Origin: Lachnospiraceae bacterium | Lineage (GTDB): Bacteria > Bacillota > Clostridia > Lachnospirales > Lachnospiraceae | Direction: 5' to 3' | Length of the DNA stretch: 12,747 nucleotides | Assembly (NCBI GenBank): GCA_009774245.1 | Contig: VSNM01000116.1 | Coordinates: 1-12,747 of the forward strand | Shown: positions 6,130 through 12,694 of the stretch, piece by piece | Position numbering within the stretch: position 1 is the first letter of the stretch | Layout: every line of letters begins with the position of its first letter | Translations under genes and position numbers: made by a program | The notes under the pieces: model-generated | The model's input: the letters and a program-made list of their open reading frames with translations, nothing else | Database searches by the model: none | Told to the model about the DNA's origin: nothing

Positions 6130-7215
6130 TTATAATTCCATTTTTGCCCTCTCTGCAACTGCCGGAACGCACAACTGCGGATTGACATTTTCCTCCACTT
6201 CGATCGTCATGCCTGCTACGGCCTGACCAAGCTTTGCCATCTGCCGGATGTTCATGTGTTTCATAAATCCGAGCGTCACACCAGCCATAAAGGCTTCCGC
6301 AGCCCCGTTTGCGCCAACCTGCCTTGTGTTGCTGCCTGCGCTCTGCATAAACTGTTCATCATAGCACGCACAATACACCCCTTTTTCCGCAAGGATAAAT
6401 ACGTTCTTCACACCCTTCTCCATGATGATATCAGCTGCGCGCTCCAGAGAATCCTTGTCCTGAACGCGGATGCCGCTCAGAACCTCCGCCTCAGATCTGC
6501 TGCAGACTACAAGGCTGATCTTGTCAAGAACCTCCAACAGTTTTTCCGCACTCTTTGCCGATACCGGCGCTGCAAACAAAGGCGCTTTGCACCGCTCGCA
6601 TACCAGCGCGATCGCCTCCTCCGGTATACTCGTATCCATGATCACCATGCGCGCTTTATTTAGCATTTCGATCTTAGGAGTCACAAAACCTGCCGTGAGG
6701 TGGTCATTGATCCGCCTGTCCGACACAGCGAGCTTTCTGTTCCCCTTCTCGTCTGCGATATACAGATGGATTGCCGTGTCAGCCCGCACTGTTTTTATAG
6801 AATTGGAAATATCGATTCCCAGCACCTCACAGCTTTCTATAATCCTGCGCGCGTACTCATCATCACCGATCGCAGTGATGAGCTTTGTCCCAACGCCGAG
6901 CAGTCTCAGGTTGTGGGCGATATTCCTGCCCGTTCCCCCGAGCGACCGGATTGCCCTGCCCACGCTGGACTCTCCTTCTGTCAGCGCTTCCTCCGGCGCG
7001 CCTCCGATATCTATACTTGAACCGCCGATCACTGCACAATAATCAGGGCCGCTCGTCACATATCCCTTGCCAAGTATATATCCTTTCTTCATCAGATTCG
7101 AGATATGTACTGCTGCCGATGAGCGGGCAATTCCCGCCTTTGCTGCGAGCTCCTCCTGTGAAATCATCGGATTTTCCATAATCCACTGAAATATCTGTGC
7201 CTCTCTGTTTGTCAT
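6130..7215 (-). CDS. Winged-helix plus PfkB-fold protein (pseudouridine kinase/YeiI-like), altered catalytic motif
   Basis: Residues 1-53 form a winged helix-turn-helix (REAQIFQWIMENPMISQEEL, then ARSSAAVHISNLMKKGYI). Residues 60-350 form a ribokinase/PfkB fold with the N-terminal substrate motif GGTGRNIAHNLRLLG (93-107). The layout matches YeiI/PsuK-like kinases that carry a DNA-binding N-terminus and phosphorylate pseudouridine or other nucleosides. The second PfkB signature, normally (T)GAGDxF with the catalytic Asp, reads NGAAEAF here, so Glu307 replaces Asp and Ala306 replaces Gly. The start at 7215 is preceded by AGGAAGGGAG with 5-nt spacing, and the extra 14 upstream residues of the open frame lack support. 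No pseudouridine glycosidase gene is nearby. It may be a ligand-sensing regulator rather than a working kinase. Fold confidence is high, activity uncertain. Confidence 0.88.
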   Translation of the reverse strand: MTNREAQIFQWIMENPMISQEELAAKAGIARSSAAVHISNLMKKGYILGKGYVTSGPDYCAVIGGSSIDIGGAPEEALTEGESSVGRAIRSLGGTGRNIAHNLRLLGVGTKLITAIGDDEYARRIIESCEVLGIDISNSIKTVRADTAIHLYIADEKGNRKLAVSDRRINDHLTAGFVTPKIEMLNKARMVIMDTSIPEEAIALVCERCKAPLFAAPVSAKSAEKLLEVLDKISLVVCSRSEAEVLSGIRVQDKDSLERAADIIMEKGVKNVFILAEKGVYCACYDEQFMQSAGSNTRQVGANGAAEAFMAGVTLGFMKHMNIRQMAKLGQAVAGMTIEVEENVNPQLCVPAVAERAKMEL

Positions 7216-7347
7216 ATATACTCCCTTCCTTTTATCAATCGCCCTAAAACAGGACACTGTATGGGATTGTCCGCCCGATCGTTCCTGCTCCTTTCACGGC
7301 ATTGTATCATTCATTTACCAAAAATGGCAATAAATCCCTGTTTTTTA

Positions 7348-7376
7348 ATGATAGCACTACAGAAAAGCACTGTCAA
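7348..7376 (-). promoter_or_regulatory. Near-consensus sigma-A promoter of the HTH-PfkB gene
   Basis: On the minus strand, a perfect TTGACA (7371-7376) lies 17 bp from TATCAT (7348-7353, five of six). The start would be near 7341, giving a 5' leader of about 125 nt before the ATG at 7215. No terminator-like hairpin is obvious in that leader. Confidence 0.8.
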
Positions 7377-7384
7377 TGTATTAG

Positions 7385-7401
7385 TGAAATATAATATTTC
7401 A
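7385..7401. promoter_or_regulatory. Perfect 17-bp palindrome, possible operator
   Basis: TGAAATAT-A-ATATTTCA is a perfect palindrome with 8-bp arms. It lies 8 bp beyond the -35 of the HTH-PfkB promoter and about 120 bp upstream of the divergent solute-binding protein gene, where a shared regulator could act on both. The rest of the 7216-7520 gap is AT-rich. A tandem ATGTGATTTA/ATGTGATAAA pair lies at 7483-7502. A -10-like TACAAT (7468-7473) lacks a convincing -35. Confidence 0.5.
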
Positions 7402-7520
7402 AATTACAATGTATACCTCAAAAAGTGCAATCCATACCATAATACACAAAGCATTTTTAGATTATAGTACAATAATTTTTGTATGTGATTTAATGTGATA
7501 AAGTGTTGAGGAGATTGCAA

Positions 7521-8867
7521 ATGAAAAGGAAATATTTGGTTGAATTTGGGATGCTTTTCTGTCTGGTTTTGGGGATGCTTACCGGATGCGGGCAAAAAGA
7601 GGAGGAGGCCAGAGTATATTACTTGAATTATAAGCCGGAAGCGGCGGATAGCTGGAAAGAAATTGCCGAAGCGTATGAGACCGAGACTGGTATAGAAGTA
7701 AGGATATTGACGGCTGCAAGCGGCAGTTATGAGCAGACTTTGAAATCCGAGATTGCAAAGCAGAATCCGCCCACGTTCTTTCAGATCAACGGTCCGGTGG
7801 ATTACGGGAAATGGAAGAATTACTGTAGGGATTTGAGCGATACCCAGCTCTATTCATGGCTGATTGAACCGGACATGGCAGTCAGGGATGGAGACGGCGT
7901 CTATGGGATTCCCTATGTGGTGGAAGGGTATGGCATTATATACAATGAAGGCATTATGCAGAAATATTTTTCACTGTCATCAAGGAAGACGGATTTTGGG
8001 AGCATGGACGAAGTCAACAATTTTGACAAGCTCAGGGAAGTGGTGGAAGATATGTCGCTGCATCTTGAGGAGCTCGGCATTGAAGGGGTATTTGCCTCCA
8101 CTTCTTTCAGCGAGGGGGAGGACTGGCGCTGGCATACACATTTGTCAAATCTTCCCGTTTATTACGAATTTTCTCAAAAGGGGATTGCCGATGAGGCGGA
8201 ACTTGATTTTAGCTATGAGGAGAACCTAAAGAATATTTTTGATCTGTATATCAATCATTCGTGTGCATCCCGCGAGGAGCTTGGTTCTAAGACGGTGAAC
8301 GATTCCATGGAGGAGTTTGCGACGGGGAAAGCGGCGATGGTGCAGAACGGCAACTGGGCGTGGAATCAGATTTCCCAGATTGATGGCAACCAGGTAAAGG
8401 AGGAGGATGTGCGATTCCTGCCAATTTATACAGGTGTGAGCGGCGAGGAGGAACAGGGACTGTGCATTGGCACGGAAAGCTATATCTGTGTGAATAGTAT
8501 TGCCAGCGAGGAAGACCAGCAGGCTTCCATCGCTTTTCTGGAATGGCTGTATGGCTCTGATACGGGCAGGAAATATGTGACAGATTCCCTGGGCTTCATT
8601 TCTCCATTCAATACCTTTGCTTATGAGGAAAGTCCCAACGATCCTCTGGCGAGACAGGTAGTTTCCTATATGTCGGATTCTTCTAAGAAAACGGTGAACT
8701 GGGACTTTACAGCGTATCCAAGCCAGCGTTTTAAGGTGGAGCTTGGAAATTCGCTCTTTAAGTATTGTAAGGGGGAAATATCGTGGGAAAATGTAGTAGA
8801 ATCCGTGAAAAAAACATGGGCATCTGAGAAAGCGTTATCGCTTGGAGAGGGAAAGGAGAACAAATGA
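7521..8867 (+). CDS. ABC-type extracellular solute-binding lipoprotein, likely carbohydrate class
   Basis: The 448-residue protein has a signal peptide ending in lipobox LTGC (Cys23) and should be lipid-anchored on the outer face of the membrane. The mature part resembles family 1 solute-binding proteins: VYYLNYKPEAADSWKEIAEA and YETETGIEVRI near the start, GVYGIPYVVEGYGIIYNEGI (about 127-146), FATGKAAMVQNGNWAW (about 268-283) and a C-terminal helical lobe. Such proteins bind sugars or oligosaccharides. The ATG at 7521 has GAGGAG with 7-nt spacing, and the in-frame codon at 7503 is unsupported. Its stop overlaps the chemoreceptor start by 4 bp, so the two are translationally coupled. No permease or ATPase gene lies on either side. 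That context suggests it presents a ligand to the chemoreceptor, although it could also serve a transporter encoded elsewhere. Confidence 0.92.
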   Translation: MKRKYLVEFGMLFCLVLGMLTGCGQKEEEARVYYLNYKPEAADSWKEIAEAYETETGIEVRILTAASGSYEQTLKSEIAKQNPPTFFQINGPVDYGKWKNYCRDLSDTQLYSWLIEPDMAVRDGDGVYGIPYVVEGYGIIYNEGIMQKYFSLSSRKTDFGSMDEVNNFDKLREVVEDMSLHLEELGIEGVFASTSFSEGEDWRWHTHLSNLPVYYEFSQKGIADEAELDFSYEENLKNIFDLYINHSCASREELGSKTVNDSMEEFATGKAAMVQNGNWAWNQISQIDGNQVKEEDVRFLPIYTGVSGEEEQGLCIGTESYICVNSIASEEDQQASIAFLEWLYGSDTGRKYVTDSLGFISPFNTFAYEESPNDPLARQVVSYMSDSSKKTVNWDFTAYPSQRFKVELGNSLFKYCKGEISWENVVESVKKTWASEKALSLGEGKENK

Positions 8868-10540
8868 AATCCATACGCGGCAAAATTGCGCTGCTGATCA
8901 TAGCCACTTCCATCAGTCTGATTACAGGAATATTAACGGTATCTTATATGGTAAATAAAAAGAATATTACAGAGTTGTGTGAGAGTTACTTATACGACAC
9001 CTGTGTCCATGCCTCGGACACCCTGTATGAATGTTTTTACAGTGATAACGAGAGGGGCAATATGGAAGTGGGACTTGGCAGGCTCGACTATATTTTAAAT
9101 ACGGTAGGGATTCATACCATGAAGTCGAGCAGAGTTTATCTGGTGGATACACAGGGAAAATTTCTGTATCATGACAATGCCGATATGTTAGGCCGGCAGA
9201 TTGAGGGAAATACAGTGATTCAAGGTGTTCTTGATACCTTGCAGACAGGCATGATTACTACGGCGGACGTCAGAGAATGTATGATAGATGGCAGGGAGGT
9301 CTACATTGCCTTTATGTGTACGGTCAATGACTGGGTTATTTTTGTCCAGACGGATAAATCGGATGTCATGAAACCGGTCAATACCATTTCAGCGGTCTGC
9401 GCCGTGATCGGACTGATACTGCTTTTGGCGGCTTTGGGCATCGGCATGGTGGTTACGCGGATGATTACGCGTCCCATCGCGGCATTGACTGAGGTAATCA
9501 ACGATATTTCTGCGCTGAACATGCAAAGCAGCAGCGTCATTCCATCGACACATGACGAGGTGGGGACGATGGGAAATGCTGTTATCCATATGAAGGAACA
9601 GCTGGTGGGAATTGTTTCGGAGCTCAACGACATATCCGGAAAGCTGGTGAAGGATTCGGACTCCCTTTATGAGATTTCGGAAGGTGTGAAGCGGGCTTCG
9701 ACCAATAATTCCGCTATTAACCAGAAGATGGCGGCCGCCATGGAACAGACCTCTGCGTCCATGGAATCCGTTACGGCACATGTTGAAAATATAAACAAAA
9801 ATGCCGCGGCCGTTGCCGGACATATCAACGCAGGAACACAGCTTACGGCGGATGCGCGCCAAAAGAGCGCGATGATCCATGAGAAAACAAGCGCTTCCAG
9901 AGAAGAGACGCTGCAGGTGTATGATAAAATACAGAAAACGTCGCAGGAAGCGATTGTAAAAGCGCAGAAGGCGGCCCAGATCAATGAGCTGGCAAAAGCG
10001 ATTCAAAGCATTGCGTATCGGACCAATCTGCTCTCTTTGAACGCTTCGATCGAAGCGGCAAGGGCAGGGGAAGAGGGGAAAGGCTTTGGCGTTGTGGCAG
10101 GCGAGATTGCGTCTCTGGCTACCCAGTCTACCCAGACCGGAGCCAATATTGTGGCGATTGTGGATGATGTCAATTCGTCTGTGGAGACGCTGAGAGGCTG
10201 TCTTGTAGATGCCCTGAGTTTCCTCGAGCATAAGGTGATGAATGACTACAATGAGTTTATGCAGTCCAGTGATGAATACAGCGGGACAACCAGGTCGATC
10301 GAAGAGTTTATGAATCAGGCGAATGAGGAGGTTATGGAACTGAAAGGTTTCATTGATGAGATCGCGGGCACCATGTCGGAAGTCAACAATAACATCAGCA
10401 GCTGTACCGTGGGAATCTCTGATATTGCTCAGAAAACTACAGACGTGGTTAAACTTACGGCGGAGGCTTTTGATAAGACGTCAAACGGCAAGATCTCGGC
10501 CCGGCAATTGTCAGATATTACTTCAAGATTCCGGCTGTAA
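8864..10540 (+). CDS. Methyl-accepting chemotaxis protein with an extracellular Cache-like domain
   Basis: The 558-residue transmembrane receptor signals to the CheA/CheW complex. It has TM1 (about 7-30), an extracellular domain (31-172) with a single-Cache-like stretch VYLVDTQGKFLYHDN (91-105), TM2 (about 174-198), HAMP (about 199-252) and a long coiled-coil signalling domain. The hairpin tip is near 385-411 (YRTNLLSLNASIEAARAGEE), close to the canonical QTNLLALNAAIEAARAGE, with Arg387 where Gln is usual. No C-terminal CheR-docking pentapeptide is visible. The ATG overlaps the upstream TGA (ATGA), with GGAG at 8855-8858 as ribosome site inside the binding-protein gene. No terminator is seen after the stop. 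The pairing implies that motility and a chemotaxis core are encoded elsewhere. It may sense through the partner lipoprotein, directly, or both. Confidence 0.95.
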   Translation: MKSIRGKIALLIIATSISLITGILTVSYMVNKKNITELCESYLYDTCVHASDTLYECFYSDNERGNMEVGLGRLDYILNTVGIHTMKSSRVYLVDTQGKFLYHDNADMLGRQIEGNTVIQGVLDTLQTGMITTADVRECMIDGREVYIAFMCTVNDWVIFVQTDKSDVMKPVNTISAVCAVIGLILLLAALGIGMVVTRMITRPIAALTEVINDISALNMQSSSVIPSTHDEVGTMGNAVIHMKEQLVGIVSELNDISGKLVKDSDSLYEISEGVKRASTNNSAINQKMAAAMEQTSASMESVTAHVENINKNAAAVAGHINAGTQLTADARQKSAMIHEKTSASREETLQVYDKIQKTSQEAIVKAQKAAQINELAKAIQSIAYRTNLLSLNASIEAARAGEEGKGFGVVAGEIASLATQSTQTGANIVAIVDDVNSSVETLRGCLVDALSFLEHKVMNDYNEFMQSSDEYSGTTRSIEEFMNQANEEVMELKGFIDEIAGTMSEVNNNISSCTVGISDIAQKTTDVVKLTAEAFDKTSNGKISARQLSDITSRFRL

Positions 10541-10589
10541 AAGATTTGAAAAAGTATATTGATTTGTTTACCGATTTCTGTATATTTTG

Positions 10590-10598
10590 TGTTATAAT
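10590..10598 (+). promoter_or_regulatory. Extended -10 promoter upstream of the LysR pseudogene
   Basis: TGTTATAAT matches the extended -10 consensus TGnTATAAT exactly. The -35 region is poor, as is common for this class. It would start transcription near 10605, leading into the start codon of the LysR remnant at 10663 and possibly further downstream. Confidence 0.6.
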
Positions 10599-10662
10599 GT
10601 TTTGGGTACAGATCTATAATAATCTCATCGCAAATTGCTATATATGGTAAGGCGGGCATTCA

Positions 10663-10934
10663 ATGTACAATCCACAACTTGAGTTTCTCTCTATCAGGAT
10701 ACAAAGTATATCATCCAGTATTGCAAGGATTCCGTGATACGGGCGAAAAATGCAATGCAGGAGAACACAGACATGATCCGTATCGGCACGTCGCTCATGA
10801 CGCCAGCACAATTTCTTGTGGAGCTATGGCCACAGATCCATGCATTGTGCCCGGAAATAAAGTTTCAGCTTGTTCCGTTCGAGAACACAACTAAACGAGA
10901 CTTCTACGGAAATCTCATTTTATTTATACTGTAG
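10663..10934 (+). pseudogene. LysR-family regulator remnant with internal deletions
   Basis: The ATG at 10663 starts MYNPQLEF, a typical N-terminus for one LysR subgroup. The frame then shifts and hits a stop at 10735. From about 10686 another frame reads SLYQDTKYIIQYCKDS, VIRAKNAMQENTDMIRIG and TPAQFLVELWPQIHALCPE, then FQLVPFENT. These are the linker helix and the start of the LysR effector domain. About 55 codons covering the whole helix-turn-helix are therefore missing, and the join is out of frame. After FENT the sequence jumps to DFYGNLILF, which may be a later effector-domain segment (compare LYGENLML), and stops at 10932. Most of the effector domain is gone. The promoter and start remain, so decay by deletion is likely. 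A full-length gene would be about 300 residues. Confidence 0.8.
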
Positions 10935-10942
10935 CTAAGGAT

Positions 10943-11092
10943 CTGTAGAAAAATAACTGACATATCTTGACTTGTCTATTTCTCCGATTGTGCATGTCAA
11001 AAAGCCTCGCCGTAGTCCGCTACGCCTACGTTTTTTTGCATACACCCTCGAAGAAATATCCTGCGCAATCTGTATCACCTATTTTCCTACAG
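10943..11092. repeat. 150-bp imperfect inverted-repeat element (MITE-like)
   Basis: The ends CTGTAGAAAAATA (10943-10955) and 11080-11092 are inverted repeats with one mismatch. Further in, 10977-11003 pairs imperfectly with 11033-11058, and at the centre CGTAG-TCCG-CTACG (11011-11024) forms a tight hairpin. The whole can fold into one long stem. It starts just after the truncated LysR remnant. There is no open frame of note. Its size and form suggest a non-autonomous mobile repeat of the kind scattered in clostridial genomes, and the general look is familiar to me from Lachnospiraceae intergenic DNA, although I cannot confirm copies. Confidence 0.7.
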
Positions 11093-11122
11093 CTCCTAAA
11101 GAACTTTAGAAAAAGGTGATAC
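11072..11122. repeat. Second inverted repeat overlapping the element's right end, and rest of the gap to 11303
   Basis: GTATCACCT (11072-11080) pairs exactly with AGGTGATAC (11114-11122), and inside it CTAAAG (11096-11101) pairs with CTTTAG (11104-11109). This hairpin would compete with the outer arm of the 150-bp element. From 11123 to 11303 I see no gene beyond very short open frames and no clear promoter. The strong ribosome site at 11288-11294 belongs to the next gene. Confidence 0.5.
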
Positions 11123-11303
11123 ATCCAAATTTGTCTGAATCACTTTTTCTACGGTTCATAGGCAGCAAAGAAACACAGAAGCGGAAGCCGGACAGGAGGT
11201 GCTGTCAGATTCAAATGGTTATGCACAATGAGGGGATGTATGCGGCTGTGAGAAAACTTGTCTGAACGCCGGCAATAATTTCTGGTAAAGGAGGAAAGTA
11301 AAG

Positions 11304-11510
11304 ATGGGCAGATACGAAAGTAAAATAGGGCTTGAAGGTAATTCCGGTGGAATTGAACCGAGGTTCTGTATTACATGTGGTTCTACCTGTAAGGGATCGT
11401 GTTCTGGAGAATGTAAAAACAGTTGTATAGCTTCTTGTGCATCGGATTGTTTTGGTTCATGTAAAGATGGATGCTATCAAAGCTATGCTCCGGGACCTGC
11501 ATTTCCCTAA
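11304..11510 (+). CDS. Cysteine-rich small peptide, CX2C(X3C)8, candidate RiPP precursor
   Basis: The 68-residue peptide starts at an ATG with a near-perfect AAGGAGG (11288-11294) at 9-nt spacing. Residues 1-21 are a cysteine-free, Gly/Glu-containing N-terminal part that could be a leader. Residues 22-57 hold ten cysteines: one CX2C and then eight steps of exactly four residues, with Ser, Gly, Ala, Asp, Asn and Lys between them. The end is YQSYAPGPAFP. There is no signal peptide and no long hydrophobic stretch. The regular spacing recalls the Cys-rich peptides modified by radical SAM enzymes in clostridia (the ranthipeptide/SCIFF/CLI_3235-like families), but no exact family is recognised and no maturase or exporter lies within the window. 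A metal-binding peptide is the main alternative. It has its own terminator, so it appears to be a single-gene transcript. Confidence 0.85.
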   Translation: MGRYESKIGLEGNSGGIEPRFCITCGSTCKGSCSGECKNSCIASCASDCFGSCKDGCYQSYAPGPAFP

Positions 11511-11528
11511 AGGATGATCGTTTTTTCT

Positions 11529-11581
11529 AAAAAGGCGTGGGATGTCCGCAACCTAAAAGGGTGTGGCTTCCATGCCTTTTT
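11529..11581 (+). terminator. Rho-independent terminator after the Cys-rich peptide gene
   Basis: Outer arms 11529-11542 and 11568-11581 pair over 14 bp, helped by G-U wobbles. An inner imperfect 9-bp stem continues the hairpin. The right arm ends in TTTTT, which forms the U-tract. It begins 18 nt after the peptide's stop codon. Confidence 0.75.
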
Positions 11582-11680
11582 GTGAGGGTGCGCCCGGCGG
11601 TGTGTGTTTCTTATTTCAAATGCTGAATATGTAGAGTTAATACCATAAAATATTACATCAATATAAATTACGATTTATTA

Positions 11681-11710
11681 TTGACAAAATGGTAGAAAAC
11701 AGCACAGAAT
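11681..11710 (+). promoter_or_regulatory. Possible sigma-A promoter of the membrane protein/regulator unit
   Basis: A perfect TTGACA (11681-11686) lies 18 bp from CAGAAT (11705-11710), which matches the -10 consensus at four of six positions. Start codon and ribosome site follow about 40 nt later. Confidence 0.5.
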
Positions 11711-11750
11711 ATTAGAGTAGTCTATAAAATAGAGTAAGGAGAAACAAAAT

Positions 11751-12411
11751 ATGAGTCAAAAAATTACAGAAGCCCTTGAAGATATTAATTTTATTAAAAA
11801 GTGATTTACAAGACACAGAATGACTTTTCTAAAGTTTCAAACTTTTTTATTGGTATTGGAGTTGTCCAGATACTTACCTGTTTTTTGTATGCGTTAATGT
11901 TTGGAGTTATAGAAAACACAGAGAGTGTCAGTCTAGCAATGTGGAGTTTTTTAGGGGGATCAGCTTTGTATCGATTATAGGGTATTTTATTGTTTTTCTC
12001 ATTTATCATTACAAATTGAAGCAGTTCAAAAATGAATTGAGTATAAGCCTTATCAATATTTGGGGGATGTTATTGGTCGGAGGAGAATTATTCCGCATGT
12101 TTTTTAATATGGTCAGTTATGAAAAAATGGGTAATAATCAATTCATTCAGCCCCTTTTTCAATTTGTTTTTGTGATAATCGGATGCTTTGTTATGGGATT
12201 TGTTATTCAAGATAAATTGATTCAAAAAGTTTCTCTTGCTATGACATTTCTTTTTCTCCTTTTGGCAGGGACTAATTCGGATGTAAAAGTAGCAGATTTT
12301 CACGGAAATGATGTGAAAATAAATGCCATTACTGTTTTTACAACAGTTATTTTGTCAGTTGGTATGATTTTAATGGGATTTTACTTAAAAAAGAGAAAGG
12401 GAGAAAAATAA
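11751..12411 (+). pseudogene. Six-helix membrane protein with two single-base frameshifts
   Basis: AAGGAGA precedes an ATG at 11751 that reads MSQKITEALEDINFIKK and stops at 11802. Restoring one A in the A5 run at 11796-11800 continues into VIYKTQNDFSKVSNFF and a first helix, until a stop at 11978. Restoring one G in the G5 run at 11954-11958 joins it to FVSIIGYFIVFLIYHYKLKQ and on to the stop at 12409. The repaired product is exactly 220 residues, with hydrophobic segments near 31-52, 66-86, 100-121, 133-153, 160-174 and 191-213 and a basic C-terminus. I do not recognise a named family. The gene for a small winged-helix regulator follows after 1 bp, so they form one unit. The losses are either real decay or homopolymer sequencing errors. 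Only the last 156 codons remain open as one frame. Confidence 0.75.
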
Positions 12412-12412
12412 G

Positions 12413-12694
12413 GTGGATCTTTTTTCGATACCGGAGGCGTTTACAAACAAACTTCGTCTTGCCATCATATCCGCTTTAGTTACAAGCGAAAAAAACTTTA
12501 AAGAACTTCAGTATCTTACAGATGCAACATCGGGCAATCTTGGAGCACAGCTTGTAAAATTGGAAGCATGGGGATATATAAGTTGTAAAAAAGAATTTAT
12601 TAACAGAAAGCCACAAAGCACATATCAGCTTACAGAAAAAGGTTTATCAGAATTTAAGGACTATGTAATATTACACGACTTTACAACTTTATAA
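12413..12694 (+). CDS. Small winged-helix transcriptional regulator (HTH_34/MarR-like)
   Basis: The 93-residue protein is essentially a single winged helix. Helix 1 is near 11-23 (NKLRLAIISALVT), the recognition region near 27-51 (NFKELQYLTDATSGNLGAQL) and the wing near 54-73 (GYISCKKEFINRKPQSTY), followed by YQLTEKGLSEFKDYV. The phrase 'gnLg.qL.kLe.wGYi' and 'rKPqstY.LTekG' match the PF13601-type winged-helix regulators. It starts at a GTG 1 bp after the stop of the membrane protein, with AGGGAG 9 nt upstream, so the genes are coupled. In such two-gene modules the regulator commonly controls its own operon, which is an inference here. It is intact although its partner is broken. The region is notably AT-rich compared with 295-10540. 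Confidence 0.85.
   Translation: MDLFSIPEAFTNKLRLAIISALVTSEKNFKELQYLTDATSGNLGAQLVKLEAWGYISCKKEFINRKPQSTYQLTEKGLSEFKDYVILHDFTTL

Noticed and set aside
7503..7520. Start of the solute-binding protein six codons earlier
   Set aside because: That start would put the GAGGAG ribosome site inside the coding region, and the signal peptide begins naturally at the ATG at 7521.
9389..10231. Minus-strand 280-residue open frame inside the chemoreceptor gene
   Set aside because: It is antisense to conserved HAMP and signalling-domain coding sequence. Its Arg/His/Cys-rich composition is typical of a shadow frame.
10679..10894. Plus-strand 71-residue open frame as a separate small gene
   Set aside because: It is out of frame with the recognisable LysR segments that overlap it and shows no features of its own.
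11941..11978. GTG at 11941 as the true start of the membrane protein
   Set aside because: There is no ribosome site, and membrane-protein coding sequence clearly continues upstream in other frames back to the ATG at 11751, which has a good site.
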